Origin: Anaerolineae bacterium
Lineage (GTDB): Bacteria > Chloroflexota > Anaerolineae > Promineifilales > Promineifilaceae
Length of the DNA: 64,000 nt
Reading direction: 5' to 3'
NCBI GenBank assembly: GCA_023384415.1
Contig: JAHDWJ010000001.1
Location: 1 to 64,000, forward strand
Position numbers and translations under genes: made by a program
Notes under the pieces: model-generated
Told to the model about the DNA's origin: nothing
Database searches by the model: none
The model's input: the letters and a program-made list of their open reading frames with translations, nothing else
In this document: positions 34,370 to 42,407 of the stretch, in pieces
Layout of the letters: the number at the start of each line of letters is the position of its first letter
Numbering within the stretch: position 1 is the stretch's first letter

Positions 34370-35641
34370 TTACTCTCGCCGACAGGCAGCCTCAACCGCC
34401 TCAAGCTCTTGAGGCGGGTGGGGCAAAACCTCATGCCCATCTTCGGTGATGAGGATGCCACACTCCAGGCGAATGCCTATCCCTTCATCAGGCAGCATCA
34501 AAAACGGTTCAATCACCAGCACGACCCCTGGCTCTAATGGGGGATCTGGGTATTCGTACACATCGTGAATGTTAAGCCCCACGGAGTGACCACACCGGCC
34601 ATAGCTGTATTTCCCCAACCCATGCGCCGCGAATACGTCATAGACAATCTGGTGCAGCTCATACTCGGTGATGCCAGGGCGCATGGCGGCAATGGCCGCT
34701 TTTTGGGCCGCCAGGACGATGGCATAAAGCTCTCGCTGCCGGGGAGTAAATTTACCATTCGCTGGGAAGGTTGAGGAGATATCGGAGTAGTAGCCATGGT
34801 AACAGACCCCGGCATCCAACAGCACCAGGTCCCCATCTTGAATTAGCTGATTATTATCCATGTAATGCCCAATGACGGCATTTTTGCCCGCCGCGACGAT
34901 GATGCTGCTGTCGTAATTGCCCATGCCCAGGGTGATGTGTTGCGGCCGCGTCGTCACCTCATATTCAAAAATTGCCTGCCCCAACGATTCATTGATACCT
35001 GGTCGTAGGGCCCCCATCAGCTTGGTGAAAATCTCGGCGTGAATAGTAAAGGCTTGACGCAAACATTCAATTTCATACGCATCTTTGAGAAACCGCATCT
35101 TGTGAATCAGTGGGGCGATATTGCGCCATTCTAGCCAATAAAACCGCTCTTTTATCTCCTTGAGCAGTAGGTGCGGCGTTGGGACTGGCTTGCCCAATTG
35201 TGGCGTTCCAGCACTATTGCCCCAAAACAGTTGCTGCCGCATCAAGTTCCGGTTTAAGGTTTCGGGTAATTGGGAGAGCTGCATGACCCGGTCCACCCCG
35301 CTGCGGGTCTGGAGCGTCTCTAATGACTCACCTACCCCGTCCAGAAATGCTTGCGCCCCACTCCGTACATGGGCAAAGAGGATGGAACGCACGACGCGGC
35401 CGCGCCCCACCTCACGACTTTGCAGCGTTTCAAAATAATCTACTCGCACCCCCTGAGGGGCCAGCAGCAGCACCGCTTCCGAGTCTGTCACCCCGGTCAG
35501 ATAAGCTACATTTTTATCAGGCAGTGCCGGGTCTTGAGCCACTCCGCCCGCCTGAATCAGGGCGATCCCCTCGTCCATTTGGGCCATCAGCTTCTCCTGC
35601 CGGGCACGGTATCGTTCAGGTAAGGATCGTTCAGGTTTCAC
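34370..35641 (-). CDS. pepP: Xaa-Pro aminopeptidase (M24)
   Basis: 423 residues. The M24 pita-bread fold is marked by the metal ligands in DAGVCYHGYYSDISSTF (two Asp), GHSVGLNIHDV (His), and EPFLML and RLECGILIT (two Glu). The N-terminal half is the non-catalytic domain of the aminopeptidase P group. It removes an N-terminal residue before proline. The GTG start at 35641 is only moderately supported; Met at 35587 is another option. Confidence 0.9.
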   Translation of the reverse strand: MKPERSLPERYRARQEKLMAQMDEGIALIQAGGVAQDPALPDKNVAYLTGVTDSEAVLLLAPQGVRVDYFETLQSREVGRGRVVRSILFAHVRSGAQAFLDGVGESLETLQTRSGVDRVMQLSQLPETLNRNLMRQQLFWGNSAGTPQLGKPVPTPHLLLKEIKERFYWLEWRNIAPLIHKMRFLKDAYEIECLRQAFTIHAEIFTKLMGALRPGINESLGQAIFEYEVTTRPQHITLGMGNYDSSIIVAAGKNAVIGHYMDNNQLIQDGDLVLLDAGVCYHGYYSDISSTFPANGKFTPRQRELYAIVLAAQKAAIAAMRPGITEYELHQIVYDVFAAHGLGKYSYGRCGHSVGLNIHDVYEYPDPPLEPGVVLVIEPFLMLPDEGIGIRLECGILITEDGHEVLPHPPQELEAVEAACRRE

Positions 35642-35701
35642 GTTTCACATTCCAGTTTGCGGTTTCACGTTCCAACTTCCAGGTTAAAAGTTCCCCCATC
35701 T

Positions 35702-36448
35702 TTAAGCCCCCCGGTTAGCCAGCACTGTCGCCAGATGACAGGTACGCATGGGGCTGCCTTGTTTACGCAGCCCCCCTTCCAAGTGCATCAGGCAACTAAT
35801 ATCCCCACCAACTATCAAGTCTGCCCCGGCCGCCTGAAGCGCTTCCAGCCGCTCATTCATCATTGCCCCACTGATGGGGGCCATTTTGATGGCAAAGAGA
35901 CCGCCAAAACCACAACAGGTTTGCGGTTTATCTTGCTGGCACAGTTCAATCCCGTTCACTGCCTGGAGCAGGGCATAAGGTTGGCGGCTTAATCCCAACT
36001 CCCGCACTCCATGGCAGGATGGGTGGTAAACGATTTTACGCTTCAGCGTGGCCCCAACATCGGTAACGGCCAGGTGGTCTACCAGATATTGGCTGAACTC
36101 AACAACGCGGCCGCTTACCTCTCTCACCCTGGCCTGCATGGCTGGATCATCCTGGAACAACTCCTGGTAATGGTGTTTGATCATGGCGGCGCAGGAACCA
36201 GACGCGATGACGATTGGCCCGGCCGTTTGGTGTAATAAGGTGAGGGTGGTCGCGGCCGCAGACCGGGCTTCCGGCCAAAATCCGGCGTTATAGGCCGGTT
36301 GGCCGCAGCAAGTTTGCCCTCGGGGAATCTCTACCCTGACCCCCTGCTGCTCTAATACCGTCACTACATCCTGGGCAACATCCGGGAAGAGAGAATCGAG
36401 CAGGCAGGTGATAAAAAATTGAACGGTTGGGGGAGAAGGTGTAATCAT
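35702..36448 (-). CDS. LutA-like CCG-domain Fe-S protein
   Basis: 248 residues. Two CCG-type blocks are visible: TCCGQPAYNAGF with an earlier Cys, and TCCGFGG plus CLMHLEGGLRKQ. This is the heterodisulfide-reductase-like fold of LutA/LldE, part of L-lactate oxidation in LutABC. LutB and LutC are absent here, so either they lie elsewhere or the protein works in another redox path. It overlaps the HAD gene by 4 bp (ATGA), so the two are translationally coupled. Confidence 0.85.
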   Translation of the reverse strand: MITPSPPTVQFFITCLLDSLFPDVAQDVVTVLEQQGVRVEIPRGQTCCGQPAYNAGFWPEARSAAATTLTLLHQTAGPIVIASGSCAAMIKHHYQELFQDDPAMQARVREVSGRVVEFSQYLVDHLAVTDVGATLKRKIVYHPSCHGVRELGLSRQPYALLQAVNGIELCQQDKPQTCCGFGGLFAIKMAPISGAMMNERLEALQAAGADLIVGGDISCLMHLEGGLRKQGSPMRTCHLATVLANRGA

Positions 36449-37167
36449 GGGTAGTGGGCCAAAATTTGGGGCAGGTGGGCTGTAGTTGGCAAGATATGGT
36501 GTGCCCCGGCCCGTTCTAGTTCACGCTGCTGCCCAAAGCCACACAAGACCGCCGCGCTCAAGGCCCCAGCCCGACGGGCCGCTTTGACATCTACGGTAGT
36601 ATCCCCAACCATGAGGCAGTTTTGGATGGGGACGCCTAGCTGCGCGGCCGCGTGCCACAGCGGCGCCGGGTGCGGTTTGAGGCGGGCGGTATCTTCCAAG
36701 CCACAGCTAACTTCAATAGCCGTATCAATGGCGGGAAAGGCGTTCAGGAAAGCGCGGATATGTTTCCGGTCTCGGGTTGTCACCAGGGCCATGCGGTAAC
36801 GCGGCCGCAGGGCCATAATCATCTCCTCAACCCCTTCAAGCAAATGAAAGGCCAGGACATGATGGGGATGCCACCAATGGTACATCCGATCCTTCTGGCG
36901 AAACACAAACGCATCTAGCCCCAAAATGTCTAGCAAAGTGATGGTCGAGTTGCCCGGTGTCTCTACAGCCATCACCAGGCGGCGAGCTAACGGTTTGGCC
37001 CGGTTGGGGAAAAGCGGCCGCAGCCGTTTAGCTAATCGGGCTACAGCCTGATCGTCGGTATCTACCAGGGTGCCATCCAGATCAAACAGGATGGCCTGGA
37101 TGGGGGTGGGTGGGTGGTCAGGTTTCAAGGTTTGAGGTTTCAGGTTGCAAGTGGCAGAGTGGCACAA
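36445..37167 (-). CDS. HAD-family phosphatase (phosphoglycolate-phosphatase-like)
   Basis: 240 residues as drawn. Motif I is LFDLDGTLVDTDD, motif II is ALVTTRDR, and the end has MVGDTTVDVKAARRAG. These match the Gph/PGMB branch of HAD phosphatases, with the nucleophile Asp before GT. Substrate is unknown; phosphoglycolate or another small phosphate ester is likely. The first twenty residues read through a GGTTTCA-type repeat, so the true start may be downstream (a TTG is possible). It lies one gene from lutA in an overlapping pair. Confidence 0.8.
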   Translation of the reverse strand: MCHSATCNLKPQTLKPDHPPTPIQAILFDLDGTLVDTDDQAVARLAKRLRPLFPNRAKPLARRLVMAVETPGNSTITLLDILGLDAFVFRQKDRMYHWWHPHHVLAFHLLEGVEEMIMALRPRYRMALVTTRDRKHIRAFLNAFPAIDTAIEVSCGLEDTARLKPHPAPLWHAAAQLGVPIQNCLMVGDTTVDVKAARRAGALSAAVLCGFGQQRELERAGAHHILPTTAHLPQILAHYP

Positions 37168-37219
37168 ACGATTTTACTTTGCCGCTTTGCCACTTTGCTC
37201 CTTTGCCGCTTTGCTACTC

Positions 37220-38365
37220 TTACAGCTTGTTCAGAAACGTTTGGGCGAAGCTGCTGTTGGCCCCCAGGGTGCGGATGAGACCTTCGACCAGCAGGGGGAA
37301 GCGGAAGAGCCATTTTTGCATGAGAAAGGAGCGGTGCATGGACGGGCCTAGCTGTTCATCACATAAAGTTTGATAAGGGTATAACCGCTGCCGGGAAAGG
37401 TCATTGGCTAATAGGGCTTCATGGGCGGTCGCGGCCGCGAATTGGGCGGCGGCCACAGCGTTGTAAATGCCCCCGCCAGTTAAGGGGTTAATCTGGGCAG
37501 CGGCATCACCCACCAGGAGTGCCCCCTCATACACTTTTTGCACTGGCTGTGAGCCAAAATTAAGCTGCCAGGTAGAGAGGCTATGTATCTGCGTGGTATG
37601 CTTAAACCGCTGCTTAATGGCAGGCATGTTAAGAAAACGATCTAACATCTTCTCCAGGTTTCCCTTCATCTGACGAAAATAATCCAGACGAATGCCCAAA
37701 CCCACATTGGCCTGACCCTCAGCGGTGGGGAATATCCAGGCATAACCGGGCAAAATCCCTTTGTAGAGATAAAACTCAATCTCGTGGGCATATTCAGTAA
37801 AATTATCCAGATAGGCGCGGATAGCCACAGCCCGGTGCATTTCTTGCTGTTTATCGGGGCGCAGGGCGCGGGCAATCACCGAGGTGCTGCCATCGGCGGC
37901 GATGAGCAGACGGGAGTGGATTTCCCGGACAGCCCCATTTTCACGCAGCCGAACACCAATGACGCGGCCGCGTTCCAAAAGAGGGGCAATCACCTGGGCC
38001 TGACAAAACTCCGCCCCACTTTCCAGGGCATGTTGATACAGCAGATGATCAAACTTAAGCCGGGGCACAATATAAGATTCTGAGCCGCCCTCACTGGGGG
38101 GAAATGGGGCCACAAACTGGTAGCCATGGGGGGAAACCATCATCATCTGCCGTGCCGGATAAAAACCCGCCTGGGCGATCTTCTCCTTGAGGCCCAGGGT
38201 GGACAAAATGTCAATGGCCCCTGCGGGGATGGCATCACCACATGTCTTGTCACGGGGAAATTGATCCTTATCAATGAGCAAAACATCATGCCCTTGTTGG
38301 GCCAGGGCCATAGCTGCGGTTGCTCCGCCAGGCCCCGCCCCCACGACGACGACCTCGCGTTCCAT
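37220..38365 (-). CDS. Geranylgeranyl-reductase-family FAD oxidoreductase
   Basis: 381 residues. The dinucleotide fold starts with VVVVGAGPGGATAAMALA; CGDAIPAG, LIAADGSTSVIARALR and GALLVGDAAAQINPLTGGGIYNAV complete the GGR-type FAD pattern. Family members saturate prenyl chains of archaeal lipids, menaquinone or chlorophyll side chains, or reduce carotenoid-like substrates. In a Chloroflexota-type genome a menaquinone or isoprenoid role is plausible, but no linked gene tells which. AAAGGAG precedes the ATG. Confidence 0.88.
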   Translation of the reverse strand: MEREVVVVGAGPGGATAAMALAQQGHDVLLIDKDQFPRDKTCGDAIPAGAIDILSTLGLKEKIAQAGFYPARQMMMVSPHGYQFVAPFPPSEGGSESYIVPRLKFDHLLYQHALESGAEFCQAQVIAPLLERGRVIGVRLRENGAVREIHSRLLIAADGSTSVIARALRPDKQQEMHRAVAIRAYLDNFTEYAHEIEFYLYKGILPGYAWIFPTAEGQANVGLGIRLDYFRQMKGNLEKMLDRFLNMPAIKQRFKHTTQIHSLSTWQLNFGSQPVQKVYEGALLVGDAAAQINPLTGGGIYNAVAAAQFAAATAHEALLANDLSRQRLYPYQTLCDEQLGPSMHRSFLMQKWLFRFPLLVEGLIRTLGANSSFAQTFLNKL

Positions 38366-38419
38366 TTTTTTTCTCCTTTTAGGTGAGCTATAGATGAAGG
38401 AAACACGGATGAGCGAATG

Positions 38420-38454
38420 GAAAAAATAGCGTTCATCGGGAAACGCATTTTTTC
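38420..38454 (-). terminator. Hairpin after the low-MW phosphatase gene
   Basis: GAAAAAATAGCGTT (38420-38433) and AACGCATTTTTTC (38442-38454), 13 paired bases with one bulge, with runs that give a T-tail on either strand. It lies just beyond the minus-strand phosphatase gene. Confidence 0.6.
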
Positions 38455-38483
38455 ATCCTTCATAATTCGTCCCGCATCCTTCT

Positions 38484-38966
38484 CTATCCTATTCCTTCTT
38501 GCTGCCGGATGGTGGTTAACAAATTAGCACAACTTTCAGCGACTATCTGGTAAACGGTGTCAAAATTGCCCGTGTAATACGGGTCAGGGACATTATAGGC
38601 AAATGCCTGCCCCGTTTCCCGGTCGGCAAAATCTAAGAGCCGGTATAAATGGGGGTGGCTGCGGTTCATTCGGAAGAGGTGATCCAGGTTGCTTTGGTCC
38701 ATGGCGATGACATAGGTGCTGGGGGCGGTGAGATCATGCGGCCGCACCTGTCTGGCTCGTCCATCATAAACAATGCCATGTTTCTGCAACACCTGCAATG
38801 TACCAGGGTGGGCCGTCTCTCCCACATGCCACGAACCTGTTCCTGCCGAATCTACGCTGATTTGCTCCGTCAGCCCTGCTTCTTCAACCATCTGTTGCAA
38901 TACCGCTTCGGCCATCGGCGATCGGCATATATTCCCTAAACAAACGAATAGAACCTTGATACTCAT
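38484..38966 (-). CDS. Low-molecular-weight protein-tyrosine-phosphatase
   Basis: 160 residues from the ATG at 38966; the longer start at 38990 adds a lysine-arginine-poor peptide without a site. The P-loop is CLGNICRSP (CX5R with following Ser), and the general acid region is NVPDPYYTG with an Asp. The family removes phosphate from tyrosine in proteins, and bacterial relatives regulate exopolysaccharide kinases or arsenate reduction. Catalytic Cys, Arg and Asp are all present. Confidence 0.93.
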   Translation of the reverse strand: MSIKVLFVCLGNICRSPMAEAVLQQMVEEAGLTEQISVDSAGTGSWHVGETAHPGTLQVLQKHGIVYDGRARQVRPHDLTAPSTYVIAMDQSNLDHLFRMNRSHPHLYRLLDFADRETGQAFAYNVPDPYYTGNFDTVYQIVAESCANLLTTIRQQEGIG

Positions 38967-39040
38967 GGTAGTTGATTTACGATTTACCATTGGGTTTGTT
39001 TCAACTAAGTTGGGCGGTTGGTTAAAAACACGGATGAGTA

Positions 39041-39081
39041 GGATTAGCGGATTTATTTGCCCCAGAACAATCCGTAAATCC
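39041..39081. repeat. AATCCGTAAATCC-family palindrome
   Basis: GGATTAGCGGATT and AATCCGTAAATCC with about two mismatches and a 15-base loop. Related palindromes lie at 30544-30590 and 45790-45858. Confidence 0.55.
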
Positions 39082-39159
39082 CGTAAATCTGCGTTTTCCC
39101 CTTCAACTGCAATGAAACACCTTTTACCCTTTTAGATTGATGATTGGGATCACCTGAAT

Positions 39160-39187
39160 CTCCACTCTCCACTCTCCACTCTCCAAT
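39160..39187. repeat. CTCCACT tandem repeat, four units
   Basis: Three exact and one altered 7-bp unit next to the 3' end of rnpB. Confidence 0.85.
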
Positions 39188-39199
39188 CTCCCCCCCAAC

Positions 39200-39587
39200 A
39201 TCAAGCCAATCTATAAGCCGCATTCTGTCCCCGCAAGCGGGTGGTGATCATCTCTCTAGGTAAACCATTGCTGGGTCACTCTGGCAGTCTACCCGGACGT
39301 ATGACGAGACGGGCCGCCTCGTGCCGGTCAGAGACCGAACTCCGCCCTGCTTGACCTTGCTCCCGGTGAGGTTTGCCTGGCCGGAGACATTGCTGCCCCC
39401 GCCGGTAAGCTCTTACCTTACCGTTTCACCCTCGCCGACCAGGGCCGAAACCCCGGTTGTGGCAATATACCTCTCTGTTGCACTTGCTGTCGGGTCGCCC
39501 CGCCCGGCCGTTAGCCGGCACCGTGCCCTGTGGAGTGCGGACTTTCCTCGAAGCATATAGCTCCGCGATCACCCGATTGGCTTGATA
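39200..39587 (-). ncRNA. rnpB: RNase P RNA, bacterial type A
   Basis: On the minus strand the RNA starts near 39587 and ends near 39200. Its ends pair as P1: CAAGCCAATC with GATTGGCTTG. It contains the universally conserved GAGGAAAGTCC (CR-I), CACAGGGCACGGTG, a GCAACAGAGAG block, GGGTGAAACGGT, and the 3' ACAGAATGCGGCTTA element. The GC-rich hairpins match the P3 and P12 arms of type A RNA. It is the ribozyme that cleaves 5' leaders from tRNA precursors. Open frames through it on either strand are spurious. Confidence 0.96.
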
Positions 39588-39709
39588 ACGGGATCGTAAC
39601 ATTGGCAAGGGGGGGCGTCAAGGGAAGGCTGAATTATGAATTATGAATTATGAAGGTAATAGGTCTTGCTCCCTTGTTAGCGGTTGGCCGTCAGCGGTCA
39701 GCGGTCAGG

Positions 39710-40630
39710 TTATTGGGCAAACGCCTGGGCCAGGAATTGGCGGATTTGCTGGCTGTAGGCGGCGGGATCCATGTGGTTTAGAACGCCGTGATCTCCATTG
39801 GGCACCAGGAAGAGGGTTTTGGGTTGGGTCGCGGCCGCGTACATGCGTTCACTGTTCATTGGCAGCACTATCTCGTCAGCCAACCCGTGAATAAACAAGA
39901 TAGGGCGGGGGCTGATTTGGGCCAGGGCCGGGTATAAATTTAGCTGGCCGACGGGTACGCCCGTTTCCCGCTCCATGAACCAGAGAACCCACCCGGTCGT
40001 GGGCACAGGCGGCCGGCCGGTCAACGCCTTGACGATAGGGGTAGATACGTCTGGTTCCAGGTTGGGGAAACCGCTTTCAGCAATAACTGCTCGGAGATTG
40101 GGGTCGGCTGCGGCCGCGTTGATAACCGCCACCGCCCCTAGAGAATGGCCCCACACGGCAATCAACTCTGGGTCAATATCATCACGAGAACGAAGATAGG
40201 CTGCGGCCGCGACCACATCATCCCCCTCTTCATATCCTATCGTTGTCACCGTGCCCTGGCTCTCGCCGTGATTACGCAAATCAAACAGGAAGGTACGGTA
40301 GCCAGCATGGGCCAAAATGGCTGCTCGTGGCAGCATCCCCCCCCGATGGCCGGAAAGGCCATGCACTAGAATAACCGTTTGCCCATTGGGGGATTCTAGC
40401 GGTTCAATCAGCCAGCCCACCAGCTCCAGGCCAGCCCCGTTGGTAAAGGTCACCGTTTCCCAGGTGGGCAGCCCGTAGGCGGCGGGAGTTTCTTGGGGCA
40501 GGTTCCGCGCCGGGTAAACCCAAAGCCTGGCCTGGCTGCGTGCCCGGTACACCCAATAACTCAATACCAAAACGACCCCGATTATTACGGGAATGAGGGC
40601 GATTAGAAGCAGGTAACGTCGAGAAATCAT
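39710..40630 (-). CDS. Alpha/beta hydrolase with N-terminal membrane anchor
   Basis: 306 residues. One membrane segment at about 7-28 anchors the protein outside. The nucleophile elbow is GHSLG; the Asp lies in FIHGLADEIVLP and His in NGDHGVLNHMD; the oxyanion region is in VHGLSGHRGG. The catalytic triad is therefore complete. The closest class is the family of serine hydrolases with signal anchors (acylaminoacyl-peptidase or esterase-like). The substrate is unknown. Confidence 0.88.
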   Translation of the reverse strand: MISRRYLLLIALIPVIIGVVLVLSYWVYRARSQARLWVYPARNLPQETPAAYGLPTWETVTFTNGAGLELVGWLIEPLESPNGQTVILVHGLSGHRGGMLPRAAILAHAGYRTFLFDLRNHGESQGTVTTIGYEEGDDVVAAAAYLRSRDDIDPELIAVWGHSLGAVAVINAAAADPNLRAVIAESGFPNLEPDVSTPIVKALTGRPPVPTTGWVLWFMERETGVPVGQLNLYPALAQISPRPILFIHGLADEIVLPMNSERMYAAATQPKTLFLVPNGDHGVLNHMDPAAYSQQIRQFLAQAFAQ

Positions 40631-40688
40631 CGGTCTCCTCTAAAGATAGCCACGAATGGGAGAAACACAGATAAGGGCGAAATCTATG

Positions 40689-41417
40689 TTAATCGGGTAA
40701 ATCTGTGGGCAAGTTTTGCGCTGTATCTCGGCTTTGGCGTAGAAGGGTGTAACTGAGCCAGAGGGCAAAGGCGGCCGCGACCCCATTTAAGCCAATTAAC
40801 AGCAGGGGTTGCCATTGGCGACCGCGAGCGCGGGCGATAAACGCGTCGTGCGCCCCGGCGAACACAATCTCTGCTTGCACGGAGACGGTTTCTGTGCCAG
40901 CCATCTCTCCAGTCAGGGCGCGGCCGCGTAAGGCCGTCCCTACCACTACCACTGGCTGCCCGGCGGCTAAATAAACAACATCCCCCTGAACCGGCCATTC
41001 TCGCGCTTCATAATCATTGTTGCCAATGGTTACATTCCCCCCATCCACCCGGATAAGCATCTCCAGAGGTAGATAAGGGAAACAGCCATCTTCATCACAA
41101 TCATAATAAGCGACAAACTCTTGCCCCTGGCGTGGATTGTCCTGGCTCACCTGGCCTATAATAACCACCGGATCACCACTTCGTTTTTCAGCTAGTAAGG
41201 AGGTAGAGCGGATGGGATCAACGGTTGCGGCCGCGTGTAAACTCCTGTACCCCACAAGTGCCAGCAGCCCATTAAAAGCCAAAAAACTGGTACTTAGCAG
41301 AGCGAATCCACTTAATAACTGGTATTCCCAGCTTGAACGGGATGGGCCAAAGCCATACCGCCAGGCCAGCCAGAGTAGAAGTGAGATCCCCACCAACAAA
41401 ACCAGATTACCTATCAT
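40689..41417 (-). CDS. Unrecognised membrane protein, three membrane segments
   Basis: 242 residues. Two membrane segments at the start (about 2-22 and 33-57), a soluble beta-rich middle (VVIIGQVSQDNPRQG, FVAYYDCDEDGCF, DVVYLAAGQPVVVVG) and one segment near the C-terminus. The middle resembles, weakly, the GIDE-type domain of membrane ligases. I do not name the function. It is head-to-tail with the hydrolase, which begins about 60 bp away on the same strand. Confidence 0.55.
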   Translation of the reverse strand: MIGNLVLLVGISLLLWLAWRYGFGPSRSSWEYQLLSGFALLSTSFLAFNGLLALVGYRSLHAAATVDPIRSTSLLAEKRSGDPVVIIGQVSQDNPRQGQEFVAYYDCDEDGCFPYLPLEMLIRVDGGNVTIGNNDYEAREWPVQGDVVYLAAGQPVVVVGTALRGRALTGEMAGTETVSVQAEIVFAGAHDAFIARARGRQWQPLLLIGLNGVAAAFALWLSYTLLRQSRDTAQNLPTDLPD

Positions 41418-41731
41418 AATCAGCTGATCCTAACGATATTCAGCCTGATTGTCGAGCAGCCCCCAGCTATTGTAACCCGTTTACACATTAGACAGGGCAT
41501 GGTAACATCTTTGACAGAACTCATAACCGCATAAGCCTGAAGGAGTTAGATTATTGTTTTCAGTGGTTGAACACACCAGAATATCCATATCAAGGGCTAC
41601 GGATCCTGAAAAGAAATCAGAATCCAGGCAGCTCGCAGAATTCTCCTTTCAATAGGGTTGCCCGTGGCCCAGCAGAATGAACGTTCCGCACTCTGTTTAC
41701 TTGCCTTGCTGAACCTTTCACCAAACAAGCA
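41418..41731. other. Divergent intergenic region
   Basis: Between divergent membrane-protein genes. It has a TTGACA at about 41512 but no -10 at proper spacing, and no ribosome site before the ATG at 41732. No gene supported. Confidence 0.45.
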
Positions 41732-42385
41732 ATGACCAAACCAACCCTTTCCCCTAAAGAGATCGCAGATCAGGTGGCCCAAACCTTTTTTCGGGTTGAC
41801 CCAACTCCTGAGGCGCGACAAATGGCGATCCGCCGATTGCTCTTGGGCGCAGGGCAAAGTATGCTCTTAATTCCTATGCTGTTCTTTTGGCGATTTGGTG
41901 AGGTGGGGGGGGTAGGCTGGGGAACGACTCTCTTTTTTATCGGGTATTGCTTGCTGGCAGCGTTAGGGTTGTATTTTCAGCCACACACGGCATACCATGC
42001 CCCCACTCAGGGGCAGTTTGATTGGGCGGATCGGGTGGGAGCGTTCTGGCTGGTGAGTTGTGTCTTTGGACCATTGGCAGGTTGGCTCCTCACGGCGGTT
42101 TTTCCCCTCACGGTTGACTCTTGGCGGTGGCTGTATGGGTTACGCTTTCTCCTGGCGGCCGCAATCCCTCTCCTTACCGCTTTGCCTCTTACCCGTTATC
42201 TACAGGGGCGGGCAGCCTGGGTGGCGCTGCCCTTGCTCCTGGTTATCACCAGTTTGCCGATCGGGAGTGTGGTCAATGTGAGTAAGGATTTATGGTCTGG
42301 CCCCGTTGTTCGGTCTGTTCAAGGTACGGATTTGCTGGAGATATATCTGCAACATACCGGGCAAATAATCGGTCTGTGGCCGTAG
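41732..42385 (+). CDS. Hypothetical multi-pass membrane protein
   Basis: 217 residues with four or five membrane segments (MLLIPMLFFWRF; TLFFIGYCLLAALGLYF; VGAFWLVSCVFGPLAGWLL; LRFLLAAAIPLLTALPL; VALPLLLVITSLPIG). No family is recognised. The start is not backed by a good ribosome site. It is 22 bp from capA-like gene, so it may be co-transcribed. Confidence 0.6.
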   Translation: MTKPTLSPKEIADQVAQTFFRVDPTPEARQMAIRRLLLGAGQSMLLIPMLFFWRFGEVGGVGWGTTLFFIGYCLLAALGLYFQPHTAYHAPTQGQFDWADRVGAFWLVSCVFGPLAGWLLTAVFPLTVDSWRWLYGLRFLLAAAIPLLTALPLTRYLQGRAAWVALPLLLVITSLPIGSVVNVSKDLWSGPVVRSVQGTDLLEIYLQHTGQIIGLWP

Positions 42386-42407
42386 GTTCAGCAGGGGGCA
42401 GGAAATT

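Noticed and set aside
39321..39608. Short frames on both strands
   Set aside because: They lie inside RNase P RNA, whose conserved motifs and P1 pairing are clear.
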